The notes under the pieces are model-generated. The model did not search any database and had not been told where the DNA came from. It worked only from the letters and a program-made list of their open reading frames with translations. The position numbers were made by a program, and so were the translations under genes. 64,000 nucleotides of DNA. It comes from DATJGR01 sp963735085 (lineage in GTDB: Bacteria; Pseudomonadota; Gammaproteobacteria; Pseudomonadales; Azotimanducaceae). Below, in pieces: positions 17,783 through 25,998 of this stretch. How positions within the stretch are numbered: the stretch's first letter is position 1; each line of letters opens with the position of its first letter. The DNA is taken from assembly GCA_963735085.1 (NCBI GenBank), contig CAVTJP010000005.1:1-64000 (forward strand), given 5' to 3'.

Positions 17783-17854
17783 GGTGCCACCGCGTCAACA
17801 AACTGGCTTGAAACAGAAACGTCCGGCGTCGGCCCTGATGCGCCAACGAATAGA

Positions 17855-18742
17855 TCAAGGGGCTGCGACGACACGATAGTAAACGCCGTTGGCGCCGTAC
17901 GACGGTAGGAACCAGTTGTTTCCGCAAAGGAAATAGGCGACGCCGTGCACTGTCGGCGACATGCAACCGGCCGGCAGTGTCGGGTAGATCGCGCCCATCG
18001 TGTACACCGTGTGGGTCGTCGCGGCGGCATACCCTTGCGCATATGCGCTGTTCGCGGTGCCGGCAGCGACACCAGCATTGTACGCATTGGCGTTCGCCGC
18101 CTCGGTATTGGCGACGCCGGCGTTGTATGCGTTGGTCGTTGCAGCCGCGGTGCTCGCAGAAACGACCGCGGCACCGACGACCATGCCCGCCGCCGCCGCC
18201 CCCGCCGCTGACCAGCCGCCGCAGTTCCCACAGCTGGAACTGTAGTAGTTGACCGTCGTCGGCGGATGGTATGCCGGATAAACCGCTGTGCCGTAGTAGG
18301 GCTTGTGGTACGCGGTCGCGCCATACGCGGTCGTACCGACGGTTCCGTAACCAGCGTAGTGCGTTGCGTTACCGCCGTCCGCGCCGTGCATTGTCGTTTC
18401 GCCCGACCCTTCGGCATGATACGCGGTGCCGCCGTAAGCGCTCTTCGCCGAGGTGCCTTCACCATACGTATGTGTGGCAGTGCCGCCATAGCGATTGCTG
18501 AAAGATGTCTGGTCGGAACCGGTCGCATGGGTCGCGGTATCACCGTAGCGATTCGTCGCTGTCGTGCCCTGCCCGTAGGCATGCGTTTCACTGCCACCCC
18601 ATGCGCTGGTCCGGGTCGTCGAGCCCGATCCTTCCGAATGCGAGGTAGCACCGCCCCAACGGTTCGCGTGCGACCATGCCGCAACCGAGCCACTGTTGAG
18701 GGCGATCAAAAGGCCAATCGTTGCGATTGCGATTTCTTTCAC
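17855..18742 (-). CDS. Exported Gly/Ala/Thr-rich tandem-repeat protein
   Basis: 295 residues starting from GTG. Residues 1-22 are a signal peptide (IGLLIALNSGSVAAW). Residues about 27-150 hold six or so degenerate repeats of about 18 residues with core YGGTAxHxxGxGT, such as NRYGGTATHTYGEGT and SAYGGTAYHAEGSG. A CGNCGG patch, a hydrophobic Ala/Val stretch (AAGAAAAGMVVGAAVV) and AYNAGVA-type repeats follow, then a conserved-looking C-terminus with two cysteines. I recognise no named family. The start overlaps the stop of the DUF2092 gene (GTGA), so it is the last gene of a periplasmic three-gene operon. The other open frame over this DNA (17779-18693) has no signal peptide and an Arg-rich, antisense-like composition. 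Confidence 0.7.
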   Translation of the reverse strand: MKEIAIATIGLLIALNSGSVAAWSHANRWGGATSHSEGSGSTTRTSAWGGSETHAYGQGTTATNRYGDTATHATGSDQTSFSNRYGGTATHTYGEGTSAKSAYGGTAYHAEGSGETTMHGADGGNATHYAGYGTVGTTAYGATAYHKPYYGTAVYPAYHPPTTVNYYSSSCGNCGGWSAAGAAAAGMVVGAAVVSASTAAATTNAYNAGVANTEAANANAYNAGVAAGTANSAYAQGYAAATTHTVYTMGAIYPTLPAGCMSPTVHGVAYFLCGNNWFLPSYGANGVYYRVVAAP

Positions 18743-19633
18743 GGCGTCGTTGCTCCTCGGGGCGCATCGGTGGTTTTTCGGGCAGGCGGTGGTGTCATCT
18801 GCGGCTGCGACGCGCCTGCCGGCGGCGCATCGGGCCGCGCAAACGCGATGTGGATTGCCGATGCCGCCTTCGTTGCAACGAAGGTGTCAGCCGCAAGCGC
18901 TGGCGTGAGGTTCCAATCGGACAGTTCCATATCGTGCCGTAGCCTCGACGGGTCATTCAGGTAGATCGCGCGCAGCTTGCGCGGCAGCTTGTCGTGAGCG
19001 CCGATCCAGATCTGTGCGAAGACGCCATCCCCCTCATACGCAACCATATCGGTCGTCGTACCACCAACGACGTGTGATTGACCGATGTAGAACGCGACCT
19101 GCAGCCCCGGCGCGAGGTCTCCATACGGGTCCGCGACGATCAAGTCGCTGAACGGAAAATATATCGCGGCAGAATCGAATGCCGCTTCGAGCGCGGCGTC
19201 GATCGTCCCCGGCGCCGCGGCCGTGGCAACCAGATTCGCCGCCGGGGCAAACGCGGTCATCGTCTTGCCGTCGTAGTAGAACTCCGTTGCCGGGCCGTCG
19301 CCGGGGGATATCACCCGTAGCTTGTCCGGTCGCTGCAGCGCGACCTCCGAGCGCACCGAGTAGACGAGCGGCGGGCCGAGTACGCTGGGGCTTTCGTAAC
19401 TGACGATTGCAGTAAAAGTCATCTTGTGCGCTGCAGCGAGCCGCGCGCCGGCGGCTTTCAATAAGCTCAATGGCTTTGGGCTCGAGTTGAGTCGCGGCAG
19501 GCTTGGCTGCCGGAGCAGCCTTCGCGGGCGTTTTTGGCGTCTCGTCAGCGGCTTGTCCGAAGGCACCTGCGGCCAACAACGCACCTATGACAATGATCGC
19601 GGCACGCGCCGACGCTTGGCGCCGGGAGCTCAT
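18739..19633 (-). pseudogene. DUF2092 periplasmic protein with one frameshift
   Basis: Two frames make one protein. From 19633 one frame gives a signal peptide and linker (SARAAIIVIGALLAAGAFG, LEPKAIEL). The second continues from LLKAAGARLAAAHKMTFTAI through VISPGDGPATEFYYDGKTMT, YFPFSDLIVADPYGDL and ISP/IWIGAHDKLPRKLRAIY to the Pro-rich end. That body matches DUF2092, LolA-like periplasmic proteins of unknown function. The shift sits near 19463, where one extra A (T on the coding strand) would restore EL-LKAAG. The start at 19633 is supported by a four-base overlap with the upstream gene. Without correction the mature domain would lack a signal peptide. Confidence 0.72.
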
Positions 19634-19914
19634 GGGATCAGCCCGCATTCGAACATCTTGTTGGCAATGGGGCCGGCGACCTCGTCGAGAAACACCTTGC
19701 GCATCTGCGGATTACGCTGCAACAGCTGGACGAGATCCTGCGCTTGCTGTGACTTCGGCTTGCCCTTGTTCTCCCACAGTTGCTCACACGTCGACTGCTC
19801 GTACCGGGCAATGACCTTCTGGGCAACCATGTCCAGTATCGGATACTGCGAGGCCGATACACCGGCACTTGCAAGCATGGCAACCACCGCAACAACGCTC
19901 GATCGTTTCAACAC
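19630..19914 (-). CDS. Small exported protein
   Basis: 94 residues from the GTG at 19914, which follows AAGGAG by six bases; TTG codons at 19911 and 19932 are alternatives. An N-terminal signal peptide (SSVVAVVAMLASAGVSA) precedes a short helical domain with two cysteines (STCEQLWENK and KMFECGLIP) and the sequence QLLQRNPQMRKVFLDEV. I do not recognise the family. It overlaps the DUF2092 gene by four bases and heads a three-gene operon of exported proteins. Confidence 0.68.
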   Translation of the reverse strand: MLKRSSVVAVVAMLASAGVSASQYPILDMVAQKVIARYEQSTCEQLWENKGKPKSQQAQDLVQLLQRNPQMRKVFLDEVAGPIANKMFECGLIP

Positions 19915-20133
19915 GGAAGTCTCCTTCGACAAAATAGAGTGGGAAAAAGGGCCTAAGCTTGATTAGCCGTCATCGCGACGACTGCGAAGCTTACGCCTTC
20001 TCTCCGGTCACCACGACACGCAGAAACCACTTAACAACGCCTCGCTTCACCCGTGATAATCTGTTGGTTGGGGCAGCCGCCTCAGGGGAATTTGAGTAGC
20101 TCATCTGGTAACTCATCTAGGGAGAGTTCAGGC

Positions 20134-20721
20134 ATGCGAGGCATACGAATAGTCATGGGGTTGGTCGGCGTCTTCGGTCTGGCGGCAAACGCCGCGGCGG
20201 ACCCGGCGTGGTATGTGGGGGGCGGAGTGGGCCAGTACAACATCAAGATCGACGGCAATCCGAGCGGTTTCGGTGGCACGCCGGAATTCGGCAGCGACCG
20301 GAATTTCCAAGACAGCGCCGCGGTGTGGGACGTGCTCGCGGGCTACCAGTTCAACAAATATCTGGCGATTCAGGCGGATTACAACTGGTACTCGAAGACG
20401 CAGACCGAGATTCCAATCAACAGCAGCACGAACGTACAGGCGACCGCCGAGTCCTATGAAGTATCGGTGCGGCCATCGTTGCCGCTCGGCCATATGTTCG
20501 AGGTCTATGCACGGATCGGCTACAACTGGTACAACCTCGACATCAAGCGGCAATACGTTAAGGGTGAAAGCGACAGTAACGACGCGGTCATGTACGCCGG
20601 CGGGGTCGGCGTTCATCTTTCGGACAATTTCAGTCTCAACGCGGAATACGAGATCGTCGACGTAAACAGCGGCGACCTCAACAGCGCAACACTTCGCGCC
20701 GTTTACAGAATTCCCCGTTGA
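20134..20721 (+). CDS. Outer-membrane beta-barrel protein
   Basis: 195 residues. A signal peptide (GLVGVFGLAANAAA) is followed by alternating aromatic strands typical of small eight-stranded OmpA/OmpX-like barrels: WYVGGGVGQYNIKI, VLAGYQFNKYLAIQADYNWY, VYARIGYNWYNLDI, MYAGGVGVHLSDNFSLNAEYEIV and a C-terminal SATLRAVYRIPR. The last strand ends in Arg rather than Phe, which is uncommon for BAM substrates. A Shine-Dalgarno (AGGGAGAG) precedes the ATG at 20134; upstream in-frame codons are not needed. It is probably a structural or adhesin-like porin fold with no known cargo. Confidence 0.82.
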   Translation: MRGIRIVMGLVGVFGLAANAAADPAWYVGGGVGQYNIKIDGNPSGFGGTPEFGSDRNFQDSAAVWDVLAGYQFNKYLAIQADYNWYSKTQTEIPINSSTNVQATAESYEVSVRPSLPLGHMFEVYARIGYNWYNLDIKRQYVKGESDSNDAVMYAGGVGVHLSDNFSLNAEYEIVDVNSGDLNSATLRAVYRIPR

Positions 20722-20730
20722 CCGATGTGA

Positions 20731-20759
20731 CATGAACGCGGCAACTCGTCGCGTTCATG
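20731..20759 (+). terminator. Strong hairpin after the OMP gene
   Basis: Perfect 10-bp arms CATGAACGCG (20731-20740) and CGCGTTCATG (20750-20759) with a nine-base loop begin ten bases after the OMP stop. No T-tract follows, so it may slow decay or act in attenuation rather than terminate transcription on its own. Confidence 0.5.
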
Positions 20760-20802
20760 CCTGATCGTTAGTTGCGAACGCAACGCGACGAGCGTGCGAT
20801 CA

Positions 20803-21603
20803 ATGGACGACGGGCCGACACCAAAAGAATCCGCCTCGAACTATTTGTTCGTGACGTATGCGCATGCCGATGCGGAAGTAGTCCTTGCGGACATGCAGGC
20901 GTTGCGGGACGGCGGCATCGAAACCTGGTACGACGACGGTATTCCGGGCGGCGCGATGTGGCGCGACGAGCTGGCACGCCGCATCAGACAGTCGAGTGGC
21001 GTGGTGTGCTTCATCTCGCGTCATTCCGTCGGTTCCGAATACTGTACGCAGGAGATCGGCTTCGCGATCGATGAAGGCAAACAATTCATCTGCGTATACG
21101 TCGAACCCGTGGTTCTGGCACCCGGGTTGCAGATGAGCCTGTCGCATCGTCAGGCATTGATCCGGTACGCGATTGACGAGCCCGCCTATCGCGACAAACT
21201 GCTGCAGGCGGCGCGCCACCTTGCGACGCCGGCGGATCACGCCGTGAACATTCCGGAAACGCGTCTGCTTCCAGACGTATTGATCATTCAGTACGAAGAT
21301 CGGAAGAGCCTGGTTCCGGCAGATTTCAGTGGCCGCTATACGATCGGTCGGGGCCAGGACTGTCAGTTGAAGGTCAACTCCGACTTCATTTCGCGTCATC
21401 ACGGATTCATCGTCAGCGATCGTGGCGCATTTCGATACCGCGACCAGAGCCGCAATGGCAGCGTGCTGAAATCTTCCGACGGCGAACAGTTGGTCCACGT
21501 CAGTGAGGTGACGTTGCCGAATTCCGGGGAATTGAGAATCGGCAACGTCACGATCAGCTTCGAGGTTTCCCGATCGAGCAGCGCTACAGGTCGTGCGAGC
21601 TGA
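20803..21603 (+). CDS. TIR domain-FHA domain fusion protein
   Basis: 266 residues. Residues 13-125 are a bacterial TIR domain: YLFVTYAHADAEVVLADM, GIETWYDDGIPGG, WRDELARRIRQSSGVVCFIS, SEYCTQEIGFAIDEGK and VYVEPVVL. Glu84 is in the position of the catalytic glutamate of NAD-cleaving TIR enzymes. Residues about 160-255 are an FHA domain with its conserved GR (183-184), SRHH (197-200) and NG (219-220), which binds phosphothreonine. The ATG at 20803 is chosen over a GTG at 20794. No signal peptide, so cytoplasmic. The fusion suggests a TIR effector recruited or controlled by Ser/Thr phosphorylation. No kinase, SMODS or Thoeris partner is adjacent; the neighbours are an OMP and a catabolic hydratase. 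Confidence 0.88.
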   Translation: MDDGPTPKESASNYLFVTYAHADAEVVLADMQALRDGGIETWYDDGIPGGAMWRDELARRIRQSSGVVCFISRHSVGSEYCTQEIGFAIDEGKQFICVYVEPVVLAPGLQMSLSHRQALIRYAIDEPAYRDKLLQAARHLATPADHAVNIPETRLLPDVLIIQYEDRKSLVPADFSGRYTIGRGQDCQLKVNSDFISRHHGFIVSDRGAFRYRDQSRNGSVLKSSDGEQLVHVSEVTLPNSGELRIGNVTISFEVSRSSSATGRAS

Positions 21604-21730
21604 CTCGCCGCATGGCGCGCCCAACGCGGCGGCGGCTCCGTTTCGGCGCCGTCGGAATGGAAACGCTACCCGATGCGGCGCGGTGTATTCTCTGCGTACA
21701 CTCGAAACGTAATTGGCTAGTGAATCTACT

Positions 21731-22501
21731 ATGGACCCGGATCATTCAATACTCTTCGAACAGTTCTGGCGCGCGGCAACCGGTATACCCCTTCAAGGCG
21801 CTGGTCTCAGCGGCAAGCTGACGGTCCAGGAAGCCCAGGCGATTCAGTTGCAGGTCCTCGACCGATGGTGCGCCCGGGGTGAGTCGTTGGGGGGCTGGAA
21901 GGTGGGCCTCACGTCAGGCAAATCACGTGATGCATTCGGTCCTGGCGTGCGGCCGTTCGGCCATGTTCTGGCCAACCGCATCATCGATTCCGATGACGAA
22001 CTCAGGTTCTCCGTGATTCGTCGCTGTGGCATCGAAAGCGAAGTGTGCTTCGTGATGAGATGCGATTTGGAGGGTGCGCATGTTACCGCCGCGGAAGCGC
22101 GCGACGCGGTTCTGGGTGTGGCACCAGCGTTCGAAGTGAACGAGACCCGCATCGTCGGCGAAGTCGACGGTCCCGCACGCCTTGCCGACAACCTGTCGCA
22201 ATGGGGCATCGTCGTCGGACCGCTGATCAAATCATTGCCGGACGACTTCGATTGGGACGATCTGCAGGTGGTGCTGAAATGCGATGGCACAGAGGTCGAA
22301 CGCGTACGCGCTGGCGGCAACATTGACGATCACTTCGAATCGCTCGCCGCACTGGTACGCGGACTGTCGAAGTTCGGTCGCCACCTGGGCGCCGATCAGC
22401 ACGTCATCACAGGCTCGCTCACGCGCCACGTCGTACCCGGGCCTGGCAACTGGGAGGCCGACTTCGGCGCGCTCGGTCGCGTAGCGATCCGCTTCGACTA
22501 G
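21731..22501 (+). CDS. 2-keto-4-pentenoate hydratase/FAH-family enzyme
   Basis: 256 residues. ESLGGWKVGLTSGKSRDAFG, SEVCFVMRCDLEG, VTAAEARDAVLGVAPAFEVNETRI and QWGIVVGP match MhpD/DmpE-type hydratases, which add water to 2-hydroxypenta-2,4-dienoate in meta-cleavage pathways; the related decarboxylases share this fold. ITGSLTRHVVPGPGNWEADFG is the typical C-terminus. No ring-cleavage dioxygenase is nearby, so the true substrate is open. The ATG at 21731 is preferred over TTG at 21713. Stand-alone on the plus strand before the beta-oxidation gene. Confidence 0.83.
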   Translation: MDPDHSILFEQFWRAATGIPLQGAGLSGKLTVQEAQAIQLQVLDRWCARGESLGGWKVGLTSGKSRDAFGPGVRPFGHVLANRIIDSDDELRFSVIRRCGIESEVCFVMRCDLEGAHVTAAEARDAVLGVAPAFEVNETRIVGEVDGPARLADNLSQWGIVVGPLIKSLPDDFDWDDLQVVLKCDGTEVERVRAGGNIDDHFESLAALVRGLSKFGRHLGADQHVITGSLTRHVVPGPGNWEADFGALGRVAIRFD

Positions 22502-22634
22502 TGTAGTGCGCCAGCGCAAGCGATGAATCGGATCGATTACGCCGACAACCGCGGTGTTGCGGCGCTACTTTGCCTCGCGTGCCGAAACGGGTTAAAAGGT
22601 TCGCCAGCCCGCATCGGCATTCGAGGACTCATAC

Positions 22635-24752
22635 ATGGCACTCATCGGCACGGTTCACTATGAAGTACGCGACGGCGTCGCGCTGCTGACCATCGACAAT
22701 CCGCCCGTCAATCCCCTCAGCAGCGGTGTCAGGTTCTATCTGTCGCAACACCTGGAAACCGCGCTTGCGGACGACGCAGTCACCGCAATCGTCATCACCG
22801 GCAAGGGCCGTGCGTTCATCGCCGGTGCCGATATTCGCGACTTCGGCAAAGCGCCGAACCCCGACGAGCAGCCCAAACGCCAGGCTGGCGTCATCATCGA
22901 GGCAAGCCCGAAGCCGGTGATCGCCGCGATCAATGGCACCGCGTTCGGCGGCGGTCTGGAGCAGGCGCTGACCTGTCATTACCGTGTCGCCTCGCCGGGT
23001 GCACCGGTCGGGTTACCCGAAATCAAGATCGGTCTGCTGCCGGGCGGCGGCGGTACACAACGCCTACCGAGACTGATCGGTGCTGCCGAAGCGATGACCG
23101 CCATCCTCTCCGGCGATCCGTTCGAGACCGACGATGCGCTGCGCCTGGGAATCATCGACGAAATCATTCAAGGCGATCTGGTGGCGGGCGCCATCGAGTT
23201 CGCGAAGCGCAAAGTCAAACAGGGTGGGCCGCACCCGCTGATTCGCAACAAAACCGACAAGATGCTCGCCGATCGCGCCAATCCCGGCCTCTTCAAAGAA
23301 GCCGAGGCATATCTGGCGCGCCGGTTACGCGGTCAGTTCAACGGCCAGATGGCGTACGAATGCGTCAAGGCCGCGGTGACCGTGGATGACTTCGACGCAG
23401 GGATGAAAGTGGAACGCGAGAATTTCACCAAGTGCCTGACCCATCCTCAGCGGGCCGCGATGATTCACGTGTTCTTCGCGGAGCGTCAGGCCGCGCGCAT
23501 CCCGGACGTACCACCCGAGACGCCGAAGAAGAACATCCAATCGGCCGCAACAGTTGGCGCCGGCTTGATGGGTGGCGGCATCGCAATGAACTTCGCCAAT
23601 GTCGGCATTCCGGTGAAGGTGCTCGAAGTCAATGACGAAGCCCTGCAGAAGGGTCTGGGCGTCATCAGGAAAAACTACGCGCGCATGGTCAGCGGCGGGC
23701 GCATCACGCAAGCGCAGATGGACGAACGCATGGCGCTGATCGACGGCGTGATCGATTACGAAGCGATTGCCGACGCCGATGTCGTGATCGAAGCCGTTTA
23801 CGAAAATCTCGATCTGAAAAAGCAGATCTTCGAAAAGCTGGATGCAACGATGAAGCCCGGCGCGATTCTGGCGAGCAACACCTCGGCGCTGGACATCGAT
23901 CAGATGGCGGCGATGACGAAGCGGCCGCAGGACGTCATCGGTATGCACTTCTTCAGCCCCGCCAACGTCATGCAGTTGCTCGAAGTCGTCCGAGGCAAGC
24001 AGTCCGCCAAGCAGACCATCGCCACGGCGATGACCCTCGGCAAGACGATCGCGAAGATTCCGGTGCTGTCGCGCAACGAGCGCGGCTTCATCGGCAACCG
24101 GATGCTCGGCGGCTACACGCAGCAGGCTGGCGAGATCATTCTGCAGGGCGCGCTGCCGGAGCAGGTCGACAAGGTCATCTACGATTTCGGCTTCAACATG
24201 GGGCCGTTCGCGATGAACGACCTGGTCGGGCTCGACCTCGGCTGGCGCGCGCGCAAGATGTCCGGCATGAAACCCGAAGACGTACCGATGACCGCGCGCG
24301 TCGTAGACAAACTCTGCGAACTCGGTCGCTTCGGCCAGAAGACCAATGCCGGTTACTACCGCTACGCCGAAGGCAGCCGTCAGGGTTCACCCGACCCGGA
24401 TGTCGCAAAATTGATCGTCGCGACGTCGAAAGAACTCGGCATCGCCCGCCGCGAGATCGGCGACGAGGAAGTGCTCAAGCGCTGTCTGTATCCACTGATC
24501 AACATCGGTGCGCAGTTGCTCGAAAGTGGTGTCGCACTGCGCGCCAGCGACATCGACGTTGTTTACGTCTACGGCTATGGCTTTCCCAAATACCGCGGCG
24601 GGCCGATGTACTACGCCGACCAGATCGGCCTCGACGGCATCTATCAGGACATCCTCAAATTCCATCAGGAATACGGTGAGGCATGGAAACCCTCGCCGCT
24701 GCTGGCGCGGCTTGCCAAAGCAGGCAAAACGTTTGCCAGCCTCACCGAGTAG
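22635..24752 (+). CDS. Bifunctional enoyl-CoA hydratase/3-hydroxyacyl-CoA dehydrogenase
   Basis: 705 residues. Residues 1-190 are a crotonase domain (ITGKGRAFIAGADIRDF; FGGGLEQALTCHYRVA; LPEIKIGLLPGGGGTQRLPR) carrying both catalytic glutamates. From about 300 an NAD-binding 3-hydroxyacyl-CoA dehydrogenase follows (TVGAGLMGGGIAMNFANVG, SNTSALDIDQMA, GMHFFSPANVMQLLEVV, GNRMLGGYTQQAG), with two C-terminal helical repeats. It catalyses the two middle steps of fatty-acid beta-oxidation. The order and length resemble the peroxisomal-type multifunctional enzyme or FadJ more than FadB. A thiolase partner is not adjacent. GAGGA lies eight bases before the ATG. Confidence 0.92.
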   Translation: MALIGTVHYEVRDGVALLTIDNPPVNPLSSGVRFYLSQHLETALADDAVTAIVITGKGRAFIAGADIRDFGKAPNPDEQPKRQAGVIIEASPKPVIAAINGTAFGGGLEQALTCHYRVASPGAPVGLPEIKIGLLPGGGGTQRLPRLIGAAEAMTAILSGDPFETDDALRLGIIDEIIQGDLVAGAIEFAKRKVKQGGPHPLIRNKTDKMLADRANPGLFKEAEAYLARRLRGQFNGQMAYECVKAAVTVDDFDAGMKVERENFTKCLTHPQRAAMIHVFFAERQAARIPDVPPETPKKNIQSAATVGAGLMGGGIAMNFANVGIPVKVLEVNDEALQKGLGVIRKNYARMVSGGRITQAQMDERMALIDGVIDYEAIADADVVIEAVYENLDLKKQIFEKLDATMKPGAILASNTSALDIDQMAAMTKRPQDVIGMHFFSPANVMQLLEVVRGKQSAKQTIATAMTLGKTIAKIPVLSRNERGFIGNRMLGGYTQQAGEIILQGALPEQVDKVIYDFGFNMGPFAMNDLVGLDLGWRARKMSGMKPEDVPMTARVVDKLCELGRFGQKTNAGYYRYAEGSRQGSPDPDVAKLIVATSKELGIARREIGDEEVLKRCLYPLINIGAQLLESGVALRASDIDVVYVYGYGFPKYRGGPMYYADQIGLDGIYQDILKFHQEYGEAWKPSPLLARLAKAGKTFASLTE

Positions 24753-24780
24753 CATCGGTGAGCGCGCCACGAACCCCCGA

Positions 24781-25272
24781 TCAGTCGTGCGTGGCGTTGA
24801 CGGTGAGCAGTTCGCCGGTCAGCAGCACCGGCGACGCATCAATGTCGGCCGCGTCCATCAACGACGCGGTGCGCTGCAGCGCGGCCATGATCATCGAGCG
24901 TTCCCAGTCGGGTAGCTGCTCGAAGCGCTGAACGAATCGATCCTGCAGCAGATCCGGCGCGCGCCGCAACGCCTCGAGACCCGCCTGCGTGGGATTGATG
25001 TGCACCTTTCGCTTGTCTTCGGATCCCCGCCGGCGAGTCAATAGGCCTCTGCTCTCGAGCCGATCGACGATCGTCGTCACGGTGGCCTGCGACAGGCTGA
25101 GCTCGTTGGCGACGTTCTTCAGCGAAATATCCTGCGTCTGAACCATTGCTCTTAGCACCAGCAACTGCGGTGCGGTCAGACCCACAGTCTTGCGCAACTT
25201 CTGCGAGTACATGTCGGTGGCACGAATGATGCGGCGCAGTGCAACCAGCACCGCATCGTACGAATCAGCCAT
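24781..25272 (-). CDS. ectR: MarR-family regulator, EctR1-like
   Basis: 163 residues with a winged helix-turn-helix: LTAPQLLVLRAMVQ, SLKNVANELSLSQATVTTIVDRLESRGLLTRRRGSEDKRKV. It is divergent from ectA, the position occupied by EctR1, a repressor of ectoine genes in methylotrophs and halophiles. The 138-bp spacer is AT-rich and holds a palindrome next to a possible promoter. Function is inferred from family and position; osmotic induction is expected because the ect operon normally responds to salt. Its stop is 28 bases from the convergent beta-oxidation gene. Confidence 0.87.
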   Translation of the reverse strand: MADSYDAVLVALRRIIRATDMYSQKLRKTVGLTAPQLLVLRAMVQTQDISLKNVANELSLSQATVTTIVDRLESRGLLTRRRGSEDKRKVHINPTQAGLEALRRAPDLLQDRFVQRFEQLPDWERSMIMAALQRTASLMDAADIDASPVLLTGELLTVNATHD

Positions 25273-25304
25273 GCCCGCTCCTGTCGAAATAATGTGGAAT
25301 TGGT

Positions 25305-25348
25305 TCCAAAATATACTTTGGACTCATATTAAATTAATAAATTATAAC
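25305..25348. promoter_or_regulatory. Candidate ectA promoter with EctR operator
   Basis: TCCAAA (25305-25310) and TTTGGA (25317-25322) form a perfect inverted repeat over six bases. It overlaps a -35-like TTGGAC (25318-25323); TATAAC (25343-25348) fits a -10 but is spaced 19 bases away. The surrounding DNA is unusually AT-rich for this window. A MarR repressor bound here would block the ect promoter. By-eye prediction only. Confidence 0.45.
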
Positions 25349-25410
25349 TCGTTGTTTTATTTAGATATTGTGGTCGTTTGTGTGGTATCGCACTTGCAAC
25401 ATCAACTTAG

Positions 25411-25998
25411 ATGTCTAAACTGTCGCTCTCTCGAAACACCAACCAAGCAAATTTGAGTAGTCACAAAACCATCTTTCGAACGCCCACCGCGTCGGATGGG
25501 CCTGCGATTCACGCCCTGATCGCCCGATGCCCGCCCCTCGACACCAATTCACGTTACTGCAACCTGCTGCAGAGCAGTCACTTCGCCGACACTTCGGTCG
25601 TGGCCGAACAGGAGGGCACGCTGGCCGGATTCATTTCCGGGTACCTTGTCCCCGCGCGCCCGGATACGTTGTTCGTCTGGCAGGTTGCGGTGGCGCCGGA
25701 GAGCCGCGGTCACGCGCTCGGGCGCGCCATGCTGACGGCATTGCTCGAGCGCGACGCGTGCCGCCGGTCCGTGCAGTTCATCGAAACAAGCATCACAGAG
25801 GACAATCAGGCCTCCTGGCACACGTTTCGCGGTCTGGCCGATCGATATCGCGCACCGCTTTCCACGACATCCTGGTTCGAGGGCGACACGCACTTCGAAG
25901 GTGAACATGACGCAGAACATCTGGTTCGGATCGGCCCGTTCTGCTTCTCCAAAGATCCGTCGAATCAACCTTCCACCCACCCGGAGACAACCCCATGA
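25411..25998 (+). CDS. ectA: L-2,4-diaminobutyrate acetyltransferase
   Basis: 195 residues, GNAT fold. FRTPTASDGPAIHALIARCPPLDTNS and the NSRYCNLLQSSHFADTSVVAE segment are diagnostic of EctA, followed by FVWQVAVAPESRGHALGRAML (acetyl-CoA binding). It acetylates 2,4-diaminobutyrate with acetyl-CoA to N-gamma-acetyldiaminobutyrate, the second step of ectoine synthesis. First gene of the operon; its stop overlaps the ectB start (ATGA). The ATG at 25411 has only a weak ribosome-binding site, and the first 18 residues are not conserved, so the true start could be a little downstream. Confidence 0.94.
   Translation: MSKLSLSRNTNQANLSSHKTIFRTPTASDGPAIHALIARCPPLDTNSRYCNLLQSSHFADTSVVAEQEGTLAGFISGYLVPARPDTLFVWQVAVAPESRGHALGRAMLTALLERDACRRSVQFIETSITEDNQASWHTFRGLADRYRAPLSTTSWFEGDTHFEGEHDAEHLVRIGPFCFSKDPSNQPSTHPETTP

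Noticed and set aside
17779..18693. Arg- and Ser-rich open frame over the repeat protein
   Set aside because: No signal peptide, antisense-like composition; the frame at 17855-18742 has a signal peptide and repeats and couples to its neighbour.
20803..22501. Thoeris or CBASS antiphage operon
   Set aside because: No ThsA, SAVED or nucleotidyltransferase gene adjoins the TIR-FHA gene; the neighbours are an OMP and a catabolic hydratase.
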